DNA of 64,000 bases from Pegea sp. RAD2-039 (GCA_034620365.1 JAQGEQ010000289.1:186001-250000), one strand, 5' to 3'; shown: positions 1-12,822, counted from the first letter of the stretch. The notes: generated by a model not told the origin, from the letters alone. Translations and numbers: made by a program.

Positions 1-34
1 GTTATTGATTAAATTGATTAGAAATTAATCTCAC

Positions 35-3000
35 CGTTTGAGGAGTAGATGAATTAGTTGGTGAGAGTTGATTTTTACTGAAAAACATTATTTGTGAAAA
101 TAGGTCGAAAATGGTCGTTCTCGATTGTGGCGTTGAACTTACTCATTATTAGCAGCGAGAGGAGATGGTAGTTTGCCGCTAGCTGCCGCTGCAGCCGCTA
201 ATGCAGCTATGCCGGCCATGCCAGCAGAAGACTTCTCAATATTTGAAGATTTTATAATACCATTTGTTTCATTTGGGTTTGTAGATTCAAGTTTTTTAGT
301 AGCTGTTGATGTAGCTGATTGTTTTTTTGCTGACTTCTGTTCTAAATTATCTACAAATAAAATGTCTCAGATGATGAAGATGCAAACAGATTTTACTTAC
401 TTGTGTTGTCATATATCTGCAACTGAAGTAGATAGCAGTCAGCATTAACTACTTTTCCCCACGATATATCAAGTGATGAGGTAGAAGCTCGAACCAATTG
501 TGGTTTGGCTGGTAAACCAGGCTTACCTGTAAACAAATGGTTTGAAAACATTTTATGGTTCAACTGGTTCCTACTCACGTGTTTCCAAATACCACAAATC
601 TTTACAACAAACTTGATTATTCCAAGCCTTACGGTATCCATCTCGACCACTCCAAACATAAATTCGATGATTAATTTCAGTCGCACTGTGACCTGCCCGT
701 GCTCTAGGACCAGTTCCACCAAAAATCTGGAAAAAATCAGATATTTGTGCTTCTAATATAACTCCAACAACAAAAATATATTTCAAATAATTGAAAGACT
801 GTCAAGCAGTCAAGTTTGATTATTGTAGAAGGTCTAGTTGAACATCTACATCTTCAACATCTGATGTTTGAATCATGAAATTCGCAAATGGCCATGTGTA
901 TATATTTGCCAAGGCATAAGTTATTGAGATCCAGTTGTTGCCCATGCAGCAGGATTCCACGCCAACAAGGAAATGCAGCGGAACAGAAGAACTGATGCAG
1001 CTACACCCAACTGACGTCACAGGAGCTTCCAGAAAGACACTGAGTACAACGATGAACTGCCTTCGAGGCTCCAACTCCGGTTTTAAATTCGGAGTTTTGC
1101 TTCTCTTAGAAATGTTGTCACAAAGCAGACTAACAAGGTCCTTCTACTCTGGTTTTTTATGGGCTTTTCCTTGTCGCAAATATGTCCCCAGGATCGAACC
1201 AGGAGCCTCATGTAACTATAGAAGCCATCACATAACCAGTAACATGGCTGCTGGCAGCTCACAAAATGTGCTATGGTATATGGTAATTAGCAGTAACCAT
1301 TATGTTGCTTGACTTATGAATCTTGTAAGCGCGATATGAAATCGCTGAACATCAATAGGCAAATAGGAAGATATCGCAGCGGATCGCTACTTAAGGTGCT
1401 CTCAACTCCGCAAACAACTGAAGGATAGAGAAGAAAACTGTTTTGCATCTCACTATGTTTCGTTTTTAACAACATTGCTTATGACAGCACATTCAGCAAG
1501 ACCGTACTCAGCTCAAGCAGGACTTATTACTCTTATAGATATTTGGAAATTTGTAACAGCTGAAGATATTTAAAAGACAAACCTTTGAAGAACGATTCTC
1601 CCATTCCATCGTGTTCAGATCAAGGACACTTAATGAGTCACTACATTTCCATTCTTTCTCATTCCCACCTGTTCTAGTTTCATCTACAAATGGAACCCAA
1701 CCACCGAATACATACATCTTACCATCTAGCAAAGTAGATGTATGCAAGCTACGAGGTAAGGGGATGTCCCCAACAGTTACTGGATTACTCCAAGACATCG
1801 AATCTTAAAAAATCACACATTTTTGAAGGATTCAAGCGAAGAGAAGTTTGTACAAACCAATATCAAGGATATAGACATCGTTTAATCGGTATCCATTCAT
1901 CCCTGCATAAATGATCAGCTTATCGTGAGTTGAATCTCGAAATGAAACAGCTGAATGTGATTCACGTGGCGAAGGGGGTTTCCCGTATATCTGAGGAACC
2001 ATCCAACCATGAACGCCTTGATTAACCTTCAACTCGATTGTATATAAATCATTTAAATATCTGCAACAATTGTTGTTAGTTTCAACAGATGACGTGACCA
2101 GATTGAACCTAGGAATATTTGCTTTTGGGTCTTTGCTGTCATTAGCAAGTCCCCCAAACAGAAATATTCGATTTCCAATGAGGTTAAAACTATGACCAAG
2201 TCTGGCACAAGGAGGTGGTCCATTTGCTGGGGGATTAGGGGACAACTTTTTCCACTCCCATTGGTTTACCTGATGTAAAATGAAAATGATTTGTTTGAAT
2301 AATATGAAGAGTTGAAAAAATACATTGAGCTGATAAAGATCATCTGAATATTTTCCATATTCTTGCATTCCTCCAAAAACTAACAGCCGGTTTCCATCAG
2401 TCACCATCCCATGAGCAGCAGATCCTGGAGGAGTCTCTCCTCGGACTTGTGGAGTGAACCAATGATTTTGGGCTAGAAATTATGATGAGAAAATATAAAT
2501 TCTTTAATAACTCTTTTTGAGTTTAAAAACCATTAAAATTAAATTCAAAATTTATGGAAAATTTTCTTAAAATACTTTTCAAAAGTTAACATTTTAATTT
2601 AAAAATGTCTTTAAAATTTGATTTTATAATAATAAAAGAAATTTGCTAAAAATTTGTGTTTATGAGAAAAATGTTTTATAACTTGAACCTTAGAACTTAC
2701 AAAAAGTCATAAAAAACAAATTTTATTTTCAATCTTTTAACAAAATTTTAATTATTTAAAATTGAACAATTAAGATATAAAATCATTTTTTCTTATTTTA
2801 TACTTGTATTTAAACTGAATAATTTTCAAATCATAATTTTTCAAACAAATTTTCTACAACACGAAGCAACAGTTGGTTACACTAAAAGTATAAAAACAAT
2901 TTATGATTAAAATAAAAATATATAAAATAGTAAATAAGTTAAACAGTTTTGTGATAAAAATAAACCAATTTAGTGATATAAAACACTTTTACAAAAAGTT

Positions 3001-3306
3001 TTTAACAAATTATCAAAATTACTTCCAAATTATTTGATCAAAAAAAATGTTTTTAGAGGTCTAAAAGCAGAAATATAAAAATTCAAAATTAAACAAATAA
3101 ACAGAACCAATTAAACTTTATATTTTAACAAATAATTGAAAGTTACTTGTGTTGTAAACATGAAGTTCATTTATAATTCCTTCATTCCCTCCTCCAAATA
3201 CAAACATTTGCTGACCAACAGCAATGGCTCTATGACCATGTCGAGGTCTCGGCATGTTGCCACCTACATTGGCTATTCTTGACCATTTTCCAGGGCTTTT
3301 TTCCAT
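35..3306 (-). CDS. HCFC1: Host cell factor 1 (HCF1) orthologue, N-terminal part
   Basis: HCF1 is a nuclear scaffold that links transcription factors to chromatin-modifying complexes through an N-terminal kelch beta-propeller. Nine exons join in phase: 3306-3147, 2472-2324, 2269-2109, 2060-1858, 1803-1583, 726-579, 526-401, 350-143 and 77-35; the rest lies before position 1. The start ATG (3306) follows an in-frame stop and leads into [20 protein letters not shown], the first kelch blade. Later family hallmarks are [72 protein letters not shown] and KDLWYLET. After the propeller comes a fibronectin-III-like stretch ([14 protein letters not shown]), then an alanine run ([14 protein letters not shown]) that also occurs in vertebrate HCF1. 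Introns are mostly 48-65 bp; intron 1 (about 0.67 kb) and the one at 727-1582 (about 0.86 kb, holding a SINE-like element) are longer. Donor GTTCAA at 2108 is non-canonical beyond GT but is required by phase. Identity is secure; cleavage repeats cannot be judged because the C-terminal half is missing. Confidence 0.95.
820..1520 (-). mobile_element. SINE-like composite repeat inside an HCF1 intron
   Basis: On the minus strand a tRNA-like B box (GGTTCGATCCTGG, near 1188-1200) is followed by a body containing TTGTTAGTCTG, CAAAACTCCGAATTT and a GC-richer core rich in GCTCCTGTGACGTCA and TGCATCAGTTCTTCTGTTCC. The same core recurs inverted at 5990-6330, and other parts recur at 40025-40445 and 50127-50330. 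The flank at 1215-1440 shares CTATAGAAGCCATCAC, GGTAATTAGCAGTAACC and GGAAGATATCGCAGCGGATC with 40025-40445 in a different order, so the copies are mosaics. It sits entirely within an intron in the same orientation as HCF1. Element ends are approximate. Confidence 0.7.
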
Positions 3307-4700
3307 TGAATCACAAAATATTTAAAGTCTACAACTTTCTACGAAGCAAAATAAAAAAATAAAAATACGCAGTTGTAAGACAAAGTCTGCACACATACAT
3401 TAAATTACGATTTGCAAGCCCGGATGTTTAAGCCTGCACTCAAAGCGCTACTCAAAATTTGTAGTACAAATATGGCTGTTTTGTTTTTATATAAAAATAT
3501 TGTTGAGACTATTAGAGAATTTTTGAACTGCTGAAGAAAATAAATTTATCGGAAATAATAAGCAATTCAAAAAAAAAATGATATAATTTATAGTATAAGT
3601 GGTTAGAAGTAAGGTAATCGTCATTAAGTTTAAATATAATAAACAAACGAAAAGTATAAAACAAAAATTATTTTTGAGCTATTTAGATAACCAGATAATC
3701 AAATAATTTAGTTTTCTGACTTAATTTACTTTTAATTTAATTCTTTTCATATGTAATACCAGCTTAAACAGTTTGAATATTTCAAAATTATAAAATATTT
3801 CATTTACTAATGTAATGCTTTGCAATGAAGAAATAATAATACAGAAAGTAAGTTCAAAAATAAATCTTAATAATGTCATTGAAAAGAAATATTTAACTAT
3901 TTTAAATAAGGCTTTCACTTTTTTGTACTTTATATTATTTTGCTATAGTTTAAATAGTACTGTGCAGCAAATAAAGAATTTTTTGTTTGGTGAGAAATCA
4001 AGTTTAAGATAAGGTTGCCGAAAATCAATTAAAATTTTCTGTTTTGTATAATAATTTCTTCATAAATTTTTATAATCATTGTAGATCAAATACAAACTAG
4101 ACTAAATAAAAACCCCAATTTATTTCTAAATCAAATTAATTAATCTTCTATTTCAAAATTAAATATAAAAGTCTGAAGTTCTATAAAAATTAAGAGCTGT
4201 ATGAATAAAGTAATTTTTAGTTTCAGTTTGTTAAGTATTTAAGAAGGTAAGAAAATAAATCAAATTAGTTTATAAAAAATTAATTGGGTACAATAAAAGT
4301 CAGTTATGAATATTTGTATAAGTTATGAAAACAGTAATTTTGGGTAACTTTTAATTTTTAAAGTTTAATCTAATTAATCAATTATTAAAAAAGCATGTAC
4401 TCATGAAAGTTTATGTAACCATCGAGTTGATTCAAAGTTGTTGCCCGTTTATAAATTTATAAAATTAGTTGCTTAAGTCGAACTTGTTAATAATTTCGTT
4501 GATGAAGGTTATAGAAAGATCTGATCAGTCAGTCTATTTGTATTGAAGTTTTTTAACCTTTCAATACAAAAAGCTAAGTAAGTTTTAATTGTTATTCAAA
4601 TCCTTTATTTTTGCTCACAAAAAATACTATTTATTTGTTTATGAAAGTGTATTTATGACTAAAATTCGAGTGAAAAAATATTTTTTTTGGCCAGCGTCCA
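3307..4700. other. AT-rich intergenic stretch upstream of HCF1
   Basis: I see no coding signal here. The HCF1 promoter and 5' leader presumably lie in the first few hundred bases, but no motif can be singled out. Short open frames at 3721-4012 occur on both strands of AT-rich sequence and look random. Confidence 0.5.
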
Positions 4701-4710
4701 ATTTCACAAT

Positions 4711-4838
4711 ACCATGTGTTACATCTTTGACTTTCTATATTTTTGGCTAAGTAGATGTTATTTGTGAGAATGTGCGTTAGCGAGAGGTGCTCTTTTCAGG
4801 TACCCTCCTTCACATTTATTGAAATAAATAAATAAATT
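4711..4838 (+). mobile_element. LINE 3' end fragment
   Basis: This matches the 3' end of the LINE at 22440-24856, including TAGATGTTATTTGTGAGAAT, the GAGAGGTGCTC...CACCC stem-loop region and the GAAATAAATAAATAA tail. Only the 3' untranslated end is present, typical of 5'-truncated insertion. It directly abuts a SINE copy in the opposite orientation. Confidence 0.8.
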
Positions 4839-4839
4839 T

Positions 4840-5040
4840 CCACGCCAGTCAGGTTAAAATTCGGAGTTTTGCATTTACTTAAAGTGCTGCCATTAACCAG
4901 ACTAGGAAAGTTCTTCAAAGCCAGTTTTCATCAACTTTTCTTTGTTGCAAATATGTGCCCACCATGTCTCAAACCCGGAACCCCCCACTTAGTAGGTGGG
5001 TTACACCATACAGATAAAAAGGTTATGTGAAAATGTATGA
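4840..5040 (-). mobile_element. tRNA-derived SINE copy
   Basis: Read on the minus strand, a tRNA-like head (ATGGTGTAACCCACCTACTA, then GGTTCCGGGTTTGAGAC as B box) is followed by CATATTTGCAACAAAGAAAA, TCCTAGTCTGGTTAA and AAAACTCCGAATTTT. The post-head body is shared with the copies at 820-1520 and 50127-50330. The core seen in the other copies is missing, so this one is 3'-truncated or joined to the LINE tail next door. Confidence 0.75.
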
Positions 5041-5985
5041 AAAGTATTTTTTCAATACTTTTTTCTTCATTAAGCTTTATTATTTACAACAAAGATTACA
5101 TTTGCTGTTTTAAAAAATTATCTTAAGATTGATTTAAACGTTAGTATAAAAATAAAAGAGATTTTAATCACAAAATGAATCCTCTTTTTCTGCAAACTGT
5201 ATTTTTTTAGACCAACAATAGTTGCTTTTAGATTTTACTTTAACTACTTTTAAAAATACTTTTAATGAGTAACAAAATTTATACATATATAAACTTCTTC
5301 AAATCCATCAATTGGTAACAAGACTGTGACACATCACCTTTTTAAACAGAACTTTGTATCTTGAGCTTATAGAAAATGCCGCAATATCTTTGCAGTGATT
5401 CCCAAAATAAAACTAATTCAAAGCTTAACAAATTGTTGCACCTGGTGTTACAAGTATTTGGTTTTATCATACTCTAATATTTGTATAAAGGCAAAAAACT
5501 AAGCATTTATTCATACAAATGTATTTAACAGTTTCGTAATAAGTAGTTTTTAGGAAAAATTATTTTGTAATATACTTTTTTCATTTTATTGTTTGTACTA
5601 GATTGTTACATTATAGGAAATCTGACCATTTTTTTGATACGGAATGAACTTTATAGAGATAAAAATAGCTATATCTACTATATCGGTAAATATTTGTTCA
5701 GTTTTTTTATGTTTATTAAGTCAAGTTTGAAAATAATAGAAAAACATTTATTATTTGACACAAACAATCATTGCTTTTTGTTATAAACCCTAAATAAACA
5801 ATTAAAAACTGATTAGTAGTTGATTAACAACTGAGGTTTTACAAATTATTTGTTTTTAATATTTACCTCTTAATTGCCGAATAAAAACTTATGCAATCGA
5901 ACCTTGGTGGTAAATTTTTGAACTTTTCTTGTTTGATATTTGAATACTGTTTGGTTGCTTTGAACTAATCTTTATCAAGTTTTTA
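5041..5985. other. AT-rich stretch, nothing recognised
   Basis: No splice-supported exon or family motif was found. The open frame at 5589-5786 has AT-driven composition and no homology I recognise. Confidence 0.5.
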
Positions 5986-5989
5986 ATCT

Positions 5990-6330
5990 TTTTAATTTGA
6001 AAGTAAGACTTTTCCTTGTTGTAAATATGGGATGATGATGTTGTAAATGAGGGTGATGACAACACTTCTAGGAGGATCAAAACTCCAAATTTAAAGCCGG
6101 AGTTGGAGCCTCGTAGGCAGTTCGTCGTTGTACTCAGTGTCTTTCTAGAAGCTCCTGTGACGTCATCTGGGTGTAGCTGCATCAGTTCTTCTGTTCCGCT
6201 GCATTTCCTTGTTGGCGTGGAGAGTGGAATCCTGCTGCATGGGCAACAACTGGATCTCAATAACTTTTACCCTGGCGTACAGCATGGCCGTTCTCGGCCG
6301 AAGCAGGACATACTATAGAGCACAGCGGAG
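5990..6330 (+). mobile_element. SINE-like repeat, body and core, plus orientation
   Basis: This copy carries ACTTTTCCTTGTTGTAAATA, AACTCCAAATTTAAAGCCGG, AGTTGGAGCCTCGTAGGCAG, the CTCCTGTGACGTCA core and a 3' end GCATGGCCGTTCTCGGCCGA followed by AGCAGGAC. Over about 180 bp it is the near-identical reverse of 930-1110. The 3' end is also seen, more diverged, near 40410 and 50287. There is no clear tRNA head. The apparent peptides in this region are frame accidents within the repeat. Confidence 0.7.
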
Positions 6331-7329
6331 TACCCTTTATCGTTTTAAAAATAAATATATTAAAATAACAACAACAAAAAATAATTGAATAAATTGAAGA
6401 GTTTAATATTTCATAAATGTATATTAATAGATGTCAACTTAATATTAATGCTTTTAAATATTTTGTTTCTTATCTTGTCTGAAATTTTCAACATTTAATA
6501 TTTTTGTTGCTTTTTTTTTTAATTTTTTTCACAAAATTGTGAGTAAAATTCAGGTAGATTTTGATATAAAGAAACATCAATGTTAGAAATCAGTTAGAAC
6601 TAACAGTTTCAAGGAATGTTGTAATAAGTAAGAATTCATCTCAAAATTATTTATTTAGTTGTGATACGCTTCTTAAATTTGTAACAGATGCCAAGAAATC
6701 AAGAAAAAAAATTAAGATCAAAAATATTTAATTTCGCTGTTTAATGAGGAGTTTAAAAATGTTGCAAAATTTGTCTGTCTTGAACTCCAAATTCAGATTT
6801 TATAAATCAGAATACAAAAAACAAAAATATATATTTAAAACTAACTATTTAAGTATATCATTAAACCAGCTTTTGTAGGCTTTTCAATATAAACACAATT
6901 AAACAAATTGTTTCTTCAAGTAGTGTTTTTAACTTCAATTAAAAACTACATCATATGGAGATTGTTTTTTGACAATAAATGTTTATCGCACTAATTACAT
7001 ACTTCTTATTAAGGTTGAAATTGACATCAACAACTGAACAATCTTTCTCAACTAAGCTTGTTTACCATCTATAAACTAATTTTAATTGTAAAATAACTTT
7101 TGATATAAAGTCTGCACTCTAAGAAGTATAAAACAACAAAATAAAAAAAAAAAATTTTGTGTCTCGCATATTTTTATTTTTTATGTACTTAATCAAAACA
7201 TTAATCCTGTTTTTAATTAGCGCTGAATCACCGACTTTCGTATATCGATTCTTTAATCGAATAGCTTCTTCGAAATGATATAACTGAAGAAAATGTGCAA
7301 AATATGATTTCGAATAAAACTTGGAACAT
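6331..7329. other. AT-rich stretch downstream of the esterase gene
   Basis: This lies 3' of the minus-strand esterase and probably contains its 3' untranslated region and polyadenylation site. I recognise nothing else. Confidence 0.5.
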
Positions 7330-10300
7330 TTAGCACAGCAAGAAAACTGTGTAAAGAGCGGAAAAAAGAAGAGTTTGTAGAATACTGGCGGATATTTGGT
7401 TTGAGTTGTTGCCACCGAAAGTATCTGGCCGCATATAAAAGTCCGTTTCGTCCCAAGTATTACAGTATTCCGAGCGATAGTTGGATTTGATCGAAGGCTT
7501 GGGTATATCAAGCCATATGTATTCCCATTCATGATTCACCTGAATAAAACCAACGATTTATTAAAAGTGGAAAAATAGTGATTTTTATCTTTTTAAAATT
7601 TCCAATAACTATTTAAACAAAGTTTAATGATCAAAAACTTCGGTGATAATTTAATTAATAGTTTTACATATTGAGGCCATGCAGGTGAGTCTTCAAATTC
7701 GTTTTCTAACCCATATCTTGCATAACTGCCCCAATAACGGCTAAAGATGTCTACCATTGAGGCATCATCTTTAGAAAAAGTCATACTGTAAAAAAAGTAT
7801 CTTTTAAACTGAGATCTTTTCTATACAAAAAAAAGGCAGACTTGTATCCAATTTCGCTATCGAATACTAGAGGAATCTCCGCTGAGTGAAAAGAAGTGTT
7901 GCAGACACGATGAAGAGAAAAACCTTCACTACAACCAGGATCTTTCAGTTGGAAGTCATTTATATAAAGAGTAACTTTACTATTACTTGTTTTAGCAGCA
8001 AATCTGTTAACAAAATAAGATAATTGAAAATATCCAGAGGTATTCATCAAATAGCTGTCACCTCGCCAATGCACGACTTGGGCAAATAAAAAACATGTCT
8101 GTTACTTGTTGAGCAAGCGCAAATTTGTAATCTTTTCTTATTCCAACAGCCAAATCCTTATACATCTCTTTAATAATATCAGTTGTCTCCTTACCAAGTA
8201 CTAAGTTGTTGATAAACTATTTAATAAAGTAAACTCTTAAGATCGTTTAAATCACTAAAAGTTAAACTTACCGTATATAAGAGCTCTGTGAAGTGAATGT
8301 CTGCAAGAACTGCGCTAACATATGACATTTCCTCTGAGTTTGAACCGACTATTAGTTCTTTTTCTTTATTCCATTTTCCACTTTTGAACAAGTTTAGAGG
8401 TTGATTAGTAAATTCATCACCATCAACAATAGGGCGAAAAGGTTCTACCCCATTAAACAACTCTACATTTAGAAGTGACTTGATCATAACTGGATTGCGA
8501 GTATTTATCAAATCTTCAGCACTCACTTCCCTAAAAACAAAAATAATAAAAAAATAAACTCAGTGTTTTTAAATAATAGTTTTATCAATTAGAAACACGT
8601 CTTGTTGATAATAGAATTGAAATTTTTATTACTTTAACAAAGAGTTTTATAAAACGTTGAACTAATTTTGGAAATAATTTTCTACTGAAGTCATTTAGAA
8701 ATCATCAAAGAGTTCGTTAAGTTTTAGAACAAAATTTAAGTCCAGAATAAAGATGTATTTTTAGTTTAATTCACGTCTTTAAAGAAGATAATTTAACAGC
8801 TTTGTATATAATGTTAGTTTCAGATCAAGGGAGTTAATAAGTCTATATCAAAAGTTTTTTATTTTAGTAATTATTAGTAATGTTGAAAATTATAGAATTT
8901 TAGTGATTTTACGTAACACAAAATCTAGTAACTGCTTATCTCTATTTTATGAACTTTATACTAACATATAAAGAGCTTTTAAAATAAATATTTATTTACT
9001 TTTTTTTCTTGTTTGTCATAAAAAATGTAATAATGATTAACAACAATTTTTAAAATTTGAAGCATCGAGTATTTATCATTTTATCTTACAACTTATCTAA
9101 CCAACTTTTAATAAAAGTTATGTTTGTTGACTAGCCATTATTCTTACAAACAATTTCTAAATTTTATTGTAATTATTTAAAATTTTTGATACTAACAAAA
9201 ATAAAAAATCAAATAAATTTTTTGAATATACAGGCAAGTTGACTTGTGTCCCTACAATTTCAAACTAACCATAAGTAGTTATAATCATCTGGTTGACGTT
9301 TGAGAGATTCTAGCGTTCTTGCTGTCATACTTTTAATCGAATCTTCAAATGTTTGATAATCAAATGCTACTGGATTACTTTGCATTAACCCTCGCTTAAA
9401 TAATTTTCCACTTTTTTCAGATACCATATGAAACATTATAGATTGCGCCCCGGCACTTTCACCAAAAATTGTAACCTGTTTTATTTAAGAAATGTCTTAT
9501 AATTATCGAACTCTGTAAGAGATCTTTATTCGATTGTAAAAGGCAACTAATAACATAGGTAGGCAACCTAATTCTCAGCATACATAGAGGTTTTTAAACA
9601 AGTAAGTGTGTGAATACTTACCTTCCGATGACATTTACGTAAGCGGTAAAATACTCTTCAAACATACAATTCAAATATATCACAGCTCTAAATACTATCT
9701 ATATTTTTCTCACCTTATTCTTATTTCCACCAAAACTTTCAATATTATTTTGGACCCAACTAAGAGCCATTTGTTGATCTTTTAAACCTTGGTTAAAATA
9801 TCGGTTGCCAACACTATCGGTGACGGCCATAAAACCAAGCTGACCTTAAAACCATTCATTAAATCATTAAACTACTCTTACTTCGGTTTTTAAGGCATCT
9901 TACCTAGTCGGTAGTTTATTTCTACAATTATTGCTCCTGTAGAAGCAGCTAATTTTTCTCCATCTGTTCCAGGATCAACTCCGCTTCCATGAAAGAAAAA
10001 CCCGCCATGAATCCAAACCATTACTGGAAGTTGTTTATCAGCCGACAAACTTTTTGCTTTAAAAAGATCCACGGTCGCTGGAACATGAATATTAAGCACC
10101 AAACAATCTTCTGTCATCTGAGATATAAGATTATGATCATATCCTGACTTTTCTTGAAAAAATTAATCATTGACTTACTTGGCACGGAAATTTTTCACAA
10201 TTTTCAGTTATTTGGTAACAAATTCGATAATCTGGCTTCGAATGGTCTGATACATAGGGGTTAGATTCTGTGATTTTTATTGGGTCTTTAAATCTGAAAA

Positions 10301-10703
10301 TAAAAAAGTTTTTATTTAAAAAAAAATTATTAAACATCTCAATTTATCACCTTAAATCTCCGACTGGAGGCAGAGCGTAGGGTATACTATAAAAGACATG
10401 AGCGTTGCTTAAAGTTTTTCCTTTTATAACTCCTTGATCGATTGCAATTTCTGGATATTGAGTCACCATCTCATCTTGGTTTGCGTAAAGAGTATTTTTT
10501 GAATGAAAATTATAAATTTGTACTTTATCCGAAAAGTAAGACTCAAATTGACTGAAGAAATCTTCTGTTGATAATTCGCTCTCTTCCAATTTGTTTGTTA
10601 TTAAAAATTTGAACGCATTTGAGATCGGATTTCCTATCAAATCAGTTGCTTTTGTTTTAAGAGCCAAGTTTATTGTTATGAACAACAAGACTAGTAACTT
10701 CAT
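7330..10703 (-). CDS. Carboxylesterase / cholinesterase-like secreted or GPI-linked hydrolase
   Basis: Ten exons join in phase to 640 residues: 10703-10351, 10293-10179, 10117-9904, 9844-9714, 9475-9270, 8530-8272, 8216-8062, 8003-7842, 7785-7668, 7539-7330. Carboxylesterase-family alpha/beta hydrolases cleave ester bonds with a Ser-Glu-His triad. Visible are a hydrophobic signal peptide (MKLLVLLFITINLAL), the family entry motif PYALPPVGDLRF, EDCLVLNIHVP, the oxyanion HGG (about 193-195), the nucleophile motif FGESAGAQS (Ser278), the acid in GSNSEEM (Glu407 by alignment with the usual DEG) and the histidine in SFHSAEIPLVF (His517). The last exon ends in about 20 hydrophobic residues (SILQTLLFSALYTVFLLC), which suggests a GPI-anchor signal. 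Length exceeds a typical 550-600 residue family member, mainly through about 100 extra residues before PYALPP. The substrate cannot be told; true acetylcholinesterase is not proven. Donor GTCTGC at 7841 is weak but gives the correct phase and a 56 bp intron. Confidence 0.92.
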
Positions 10704-12390
10704 TTTTAGCTTGAAATGTTTCTTAATTTACTAAATTCATAAAAGAATTAGTTTGAAAAAATATGAAATGAATACTTTTTATAGTTACTTAAAAGCATAA
10801 TTGACTTATTTCTTAAATTAAATAGTTAATTTATATAATTAAATAATTGTGAAACTGTACGACTTTAAATCTGAATCTTAAAGAAGCTATTATAAAGCTA
10901 AAATCGGCAACATTAGTTGTTTTATGTTGCAACAATAACTAAATGTAAATAACTATGAAGCCTAAAAACAAAACAAACAATAAAATCTAGTAAGATTTTC
11001 CAAATTACAATTTTATAAGCAGTAAAAGACTAGTAAAAATTTGAGAATAAAAGAATAAAGTAGACAAAAGCAAAATTAGATAGATTAGTCCATGAACCAT
11101 GTGAAAAACTAAACATGAGTACATAAATTCAATGAAACACGGAATCAAACATATGTATCATAGACGGAAGCGGATATAAAAAGCCACTACTGATAGTATC
11201 AAGAGTATATATATCAAAACTGTTTGACCTGTAAATACAGTTATTATAGGGCATTGTCCTAAGGTTAAATCTCATACCATTGTTTTATTATAACTCCACG
11301 CTGTTTGCATACACTTCAGTAGAATATAATTTGTCAGATGATGATATAAGTCGGAAATTAATGATCAACTCAATCATCAACTGATTTTTGTTTGACTAAA
11401 AACTACTTTGGAAACTATTTTTTAATATTACTGAAATTGCTTTGTTTTAGTTATTTTACTGCCCGCAAACATGATTTTTCAAATTCTTACATTTTTATTA
11501 TTCATTTGTTTGTTTTTTCGTATTTTTTAGTAACTGAAACTGAAGTGTACAAATACATCTTGTCTTACAATCAAAAGTTATAATGTTATTTTCATAAATT
11601 TAAAGCCTCTGTTCAAAGTTTTTTATATTAGACTAATTTTCTTCTGAACAATATTTTAAAACTTAAAGATATTTTTCAACTGTTTTATAAACATTATACA
11701 AATAAATATTAAAGTTTAACAGCTACTTTGTTTAAGCTATAAAATAGTAGAAAATAAAGGATAATATACTTTATGTCTCTAAATATAATTTAAGTATGTT
11801 TGTTTGTACTATTGTTACTTAAACTACAAAAATAGAAATAAAATACAAAAATATTTGTCAGTAAAGTACAAATAGATTTATTTGTTGAATTGTTTTCAAA
11901 ATATTTTTGAAATGTAAAAAGATTTCGTTTAGAGGAAATCTTGAAGTGAACTTTAGTGTAAATAAGAGTTTATAAATTAATAATTGATATTTTAATAATT
12001 AAGCAGCAAATGTTTAATTGTTGTTTTCATAGCTGCAATCTGATACTTTACAAGACCATAGAAGTTAATTTAGAAAAATATAAAATAATTTTTCAGAGTT
12101 TGGATAAAATCTTTTTAAAGCACTATACTAAAAAATGCTGCAGCGATTTTCAAATAATTTCTGCAATGAATTAATCATAAAAAATAAGCTTTGCTTATTA
12201 AATTATAATTTTATATAAATTTCGTGTAACTACAAACAACAAAATTTGGGAAAAGTTTACTTTTAATTATCAATTTATATTAATGTGAGTTTTTAAGTTA
12301 TTTCATCAAAGCTACTTATTAATTACGAACTTTTTTTAAATAATTTATAGTAAAATATTTTGTAAGTTTATATTCAAATTGATTAATTTC
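10704..12390. other. AT-rich stretch between esterase start and LINE tail
   Basis: This is the upstream region of the esterase gene. No coding exon, RNA gene or clear regulatory motif could be picked out. The short plus frame at 11392-11583 is not convincing. Confidence 0.5.
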
Positions 12391-12391
12391 T

Positions 12392-12470
12392 TTACAATAA
12401 ACGCAATAGAGGGTGCCCAAAAAGAGCACCTTACATATTTTCACAAATTATATAATATATGGGCGCGATA
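12392..12470 (-). mobile_element. LINE 3' end fragment
   Basis: TTTACAATAAACGCAATAGA, then GGGTGCCCAAAAAGAGCACC and a diverged CACAAATTAT, match the reverse of the LINE 3' terminus with its stem-loop. Only the terminal 80 bp or so remains. Confidence 0.7.
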
Positions 12471-12822
12471 GTAACAGATGGATTGCTTTTTTAAATATTC
12501 AATGTTTTTATTAAAAATCAAGCGAATTTTATTATAAATAATAAAAAATAGTTAAGACCTTTTAAAAATTTAAAGTTTCTACATATATCAACAATTATGT
12601 ACAAATAGGAAAGTAGTGATATTGCTTTAACCTCATCAGTTTAAATTGTCATCACCTATATTTTGAAATCACTAATTTATCTTTATAATCCTCTCAAAAA
12701 GTTGCCAAAATCTTATTTAAGCTTCTTTAGTCTCGAAACATATAATAAATTGTTCAGTTTTATAAACCTATCAGAGTATTTTTAGATAGCTGGAACTTTT
12801 TCTCTATAAAAAATTTCTAAAT

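Noticed and set aside
935-1312. A 125-codon plus frame inside the HCF1 intron
   Set aside because: It runs through SINE-like repeat sequence, and the related copy at 5889-6260 gives similar peptides; this is repeat-derived, not a gene.
7119-7532. A 137-codon minus-strand frame overlapping the esterase end
   Set aside because: It is a shadow frame of exon 10; the correct frame, set by splice phase, ends at 7330.
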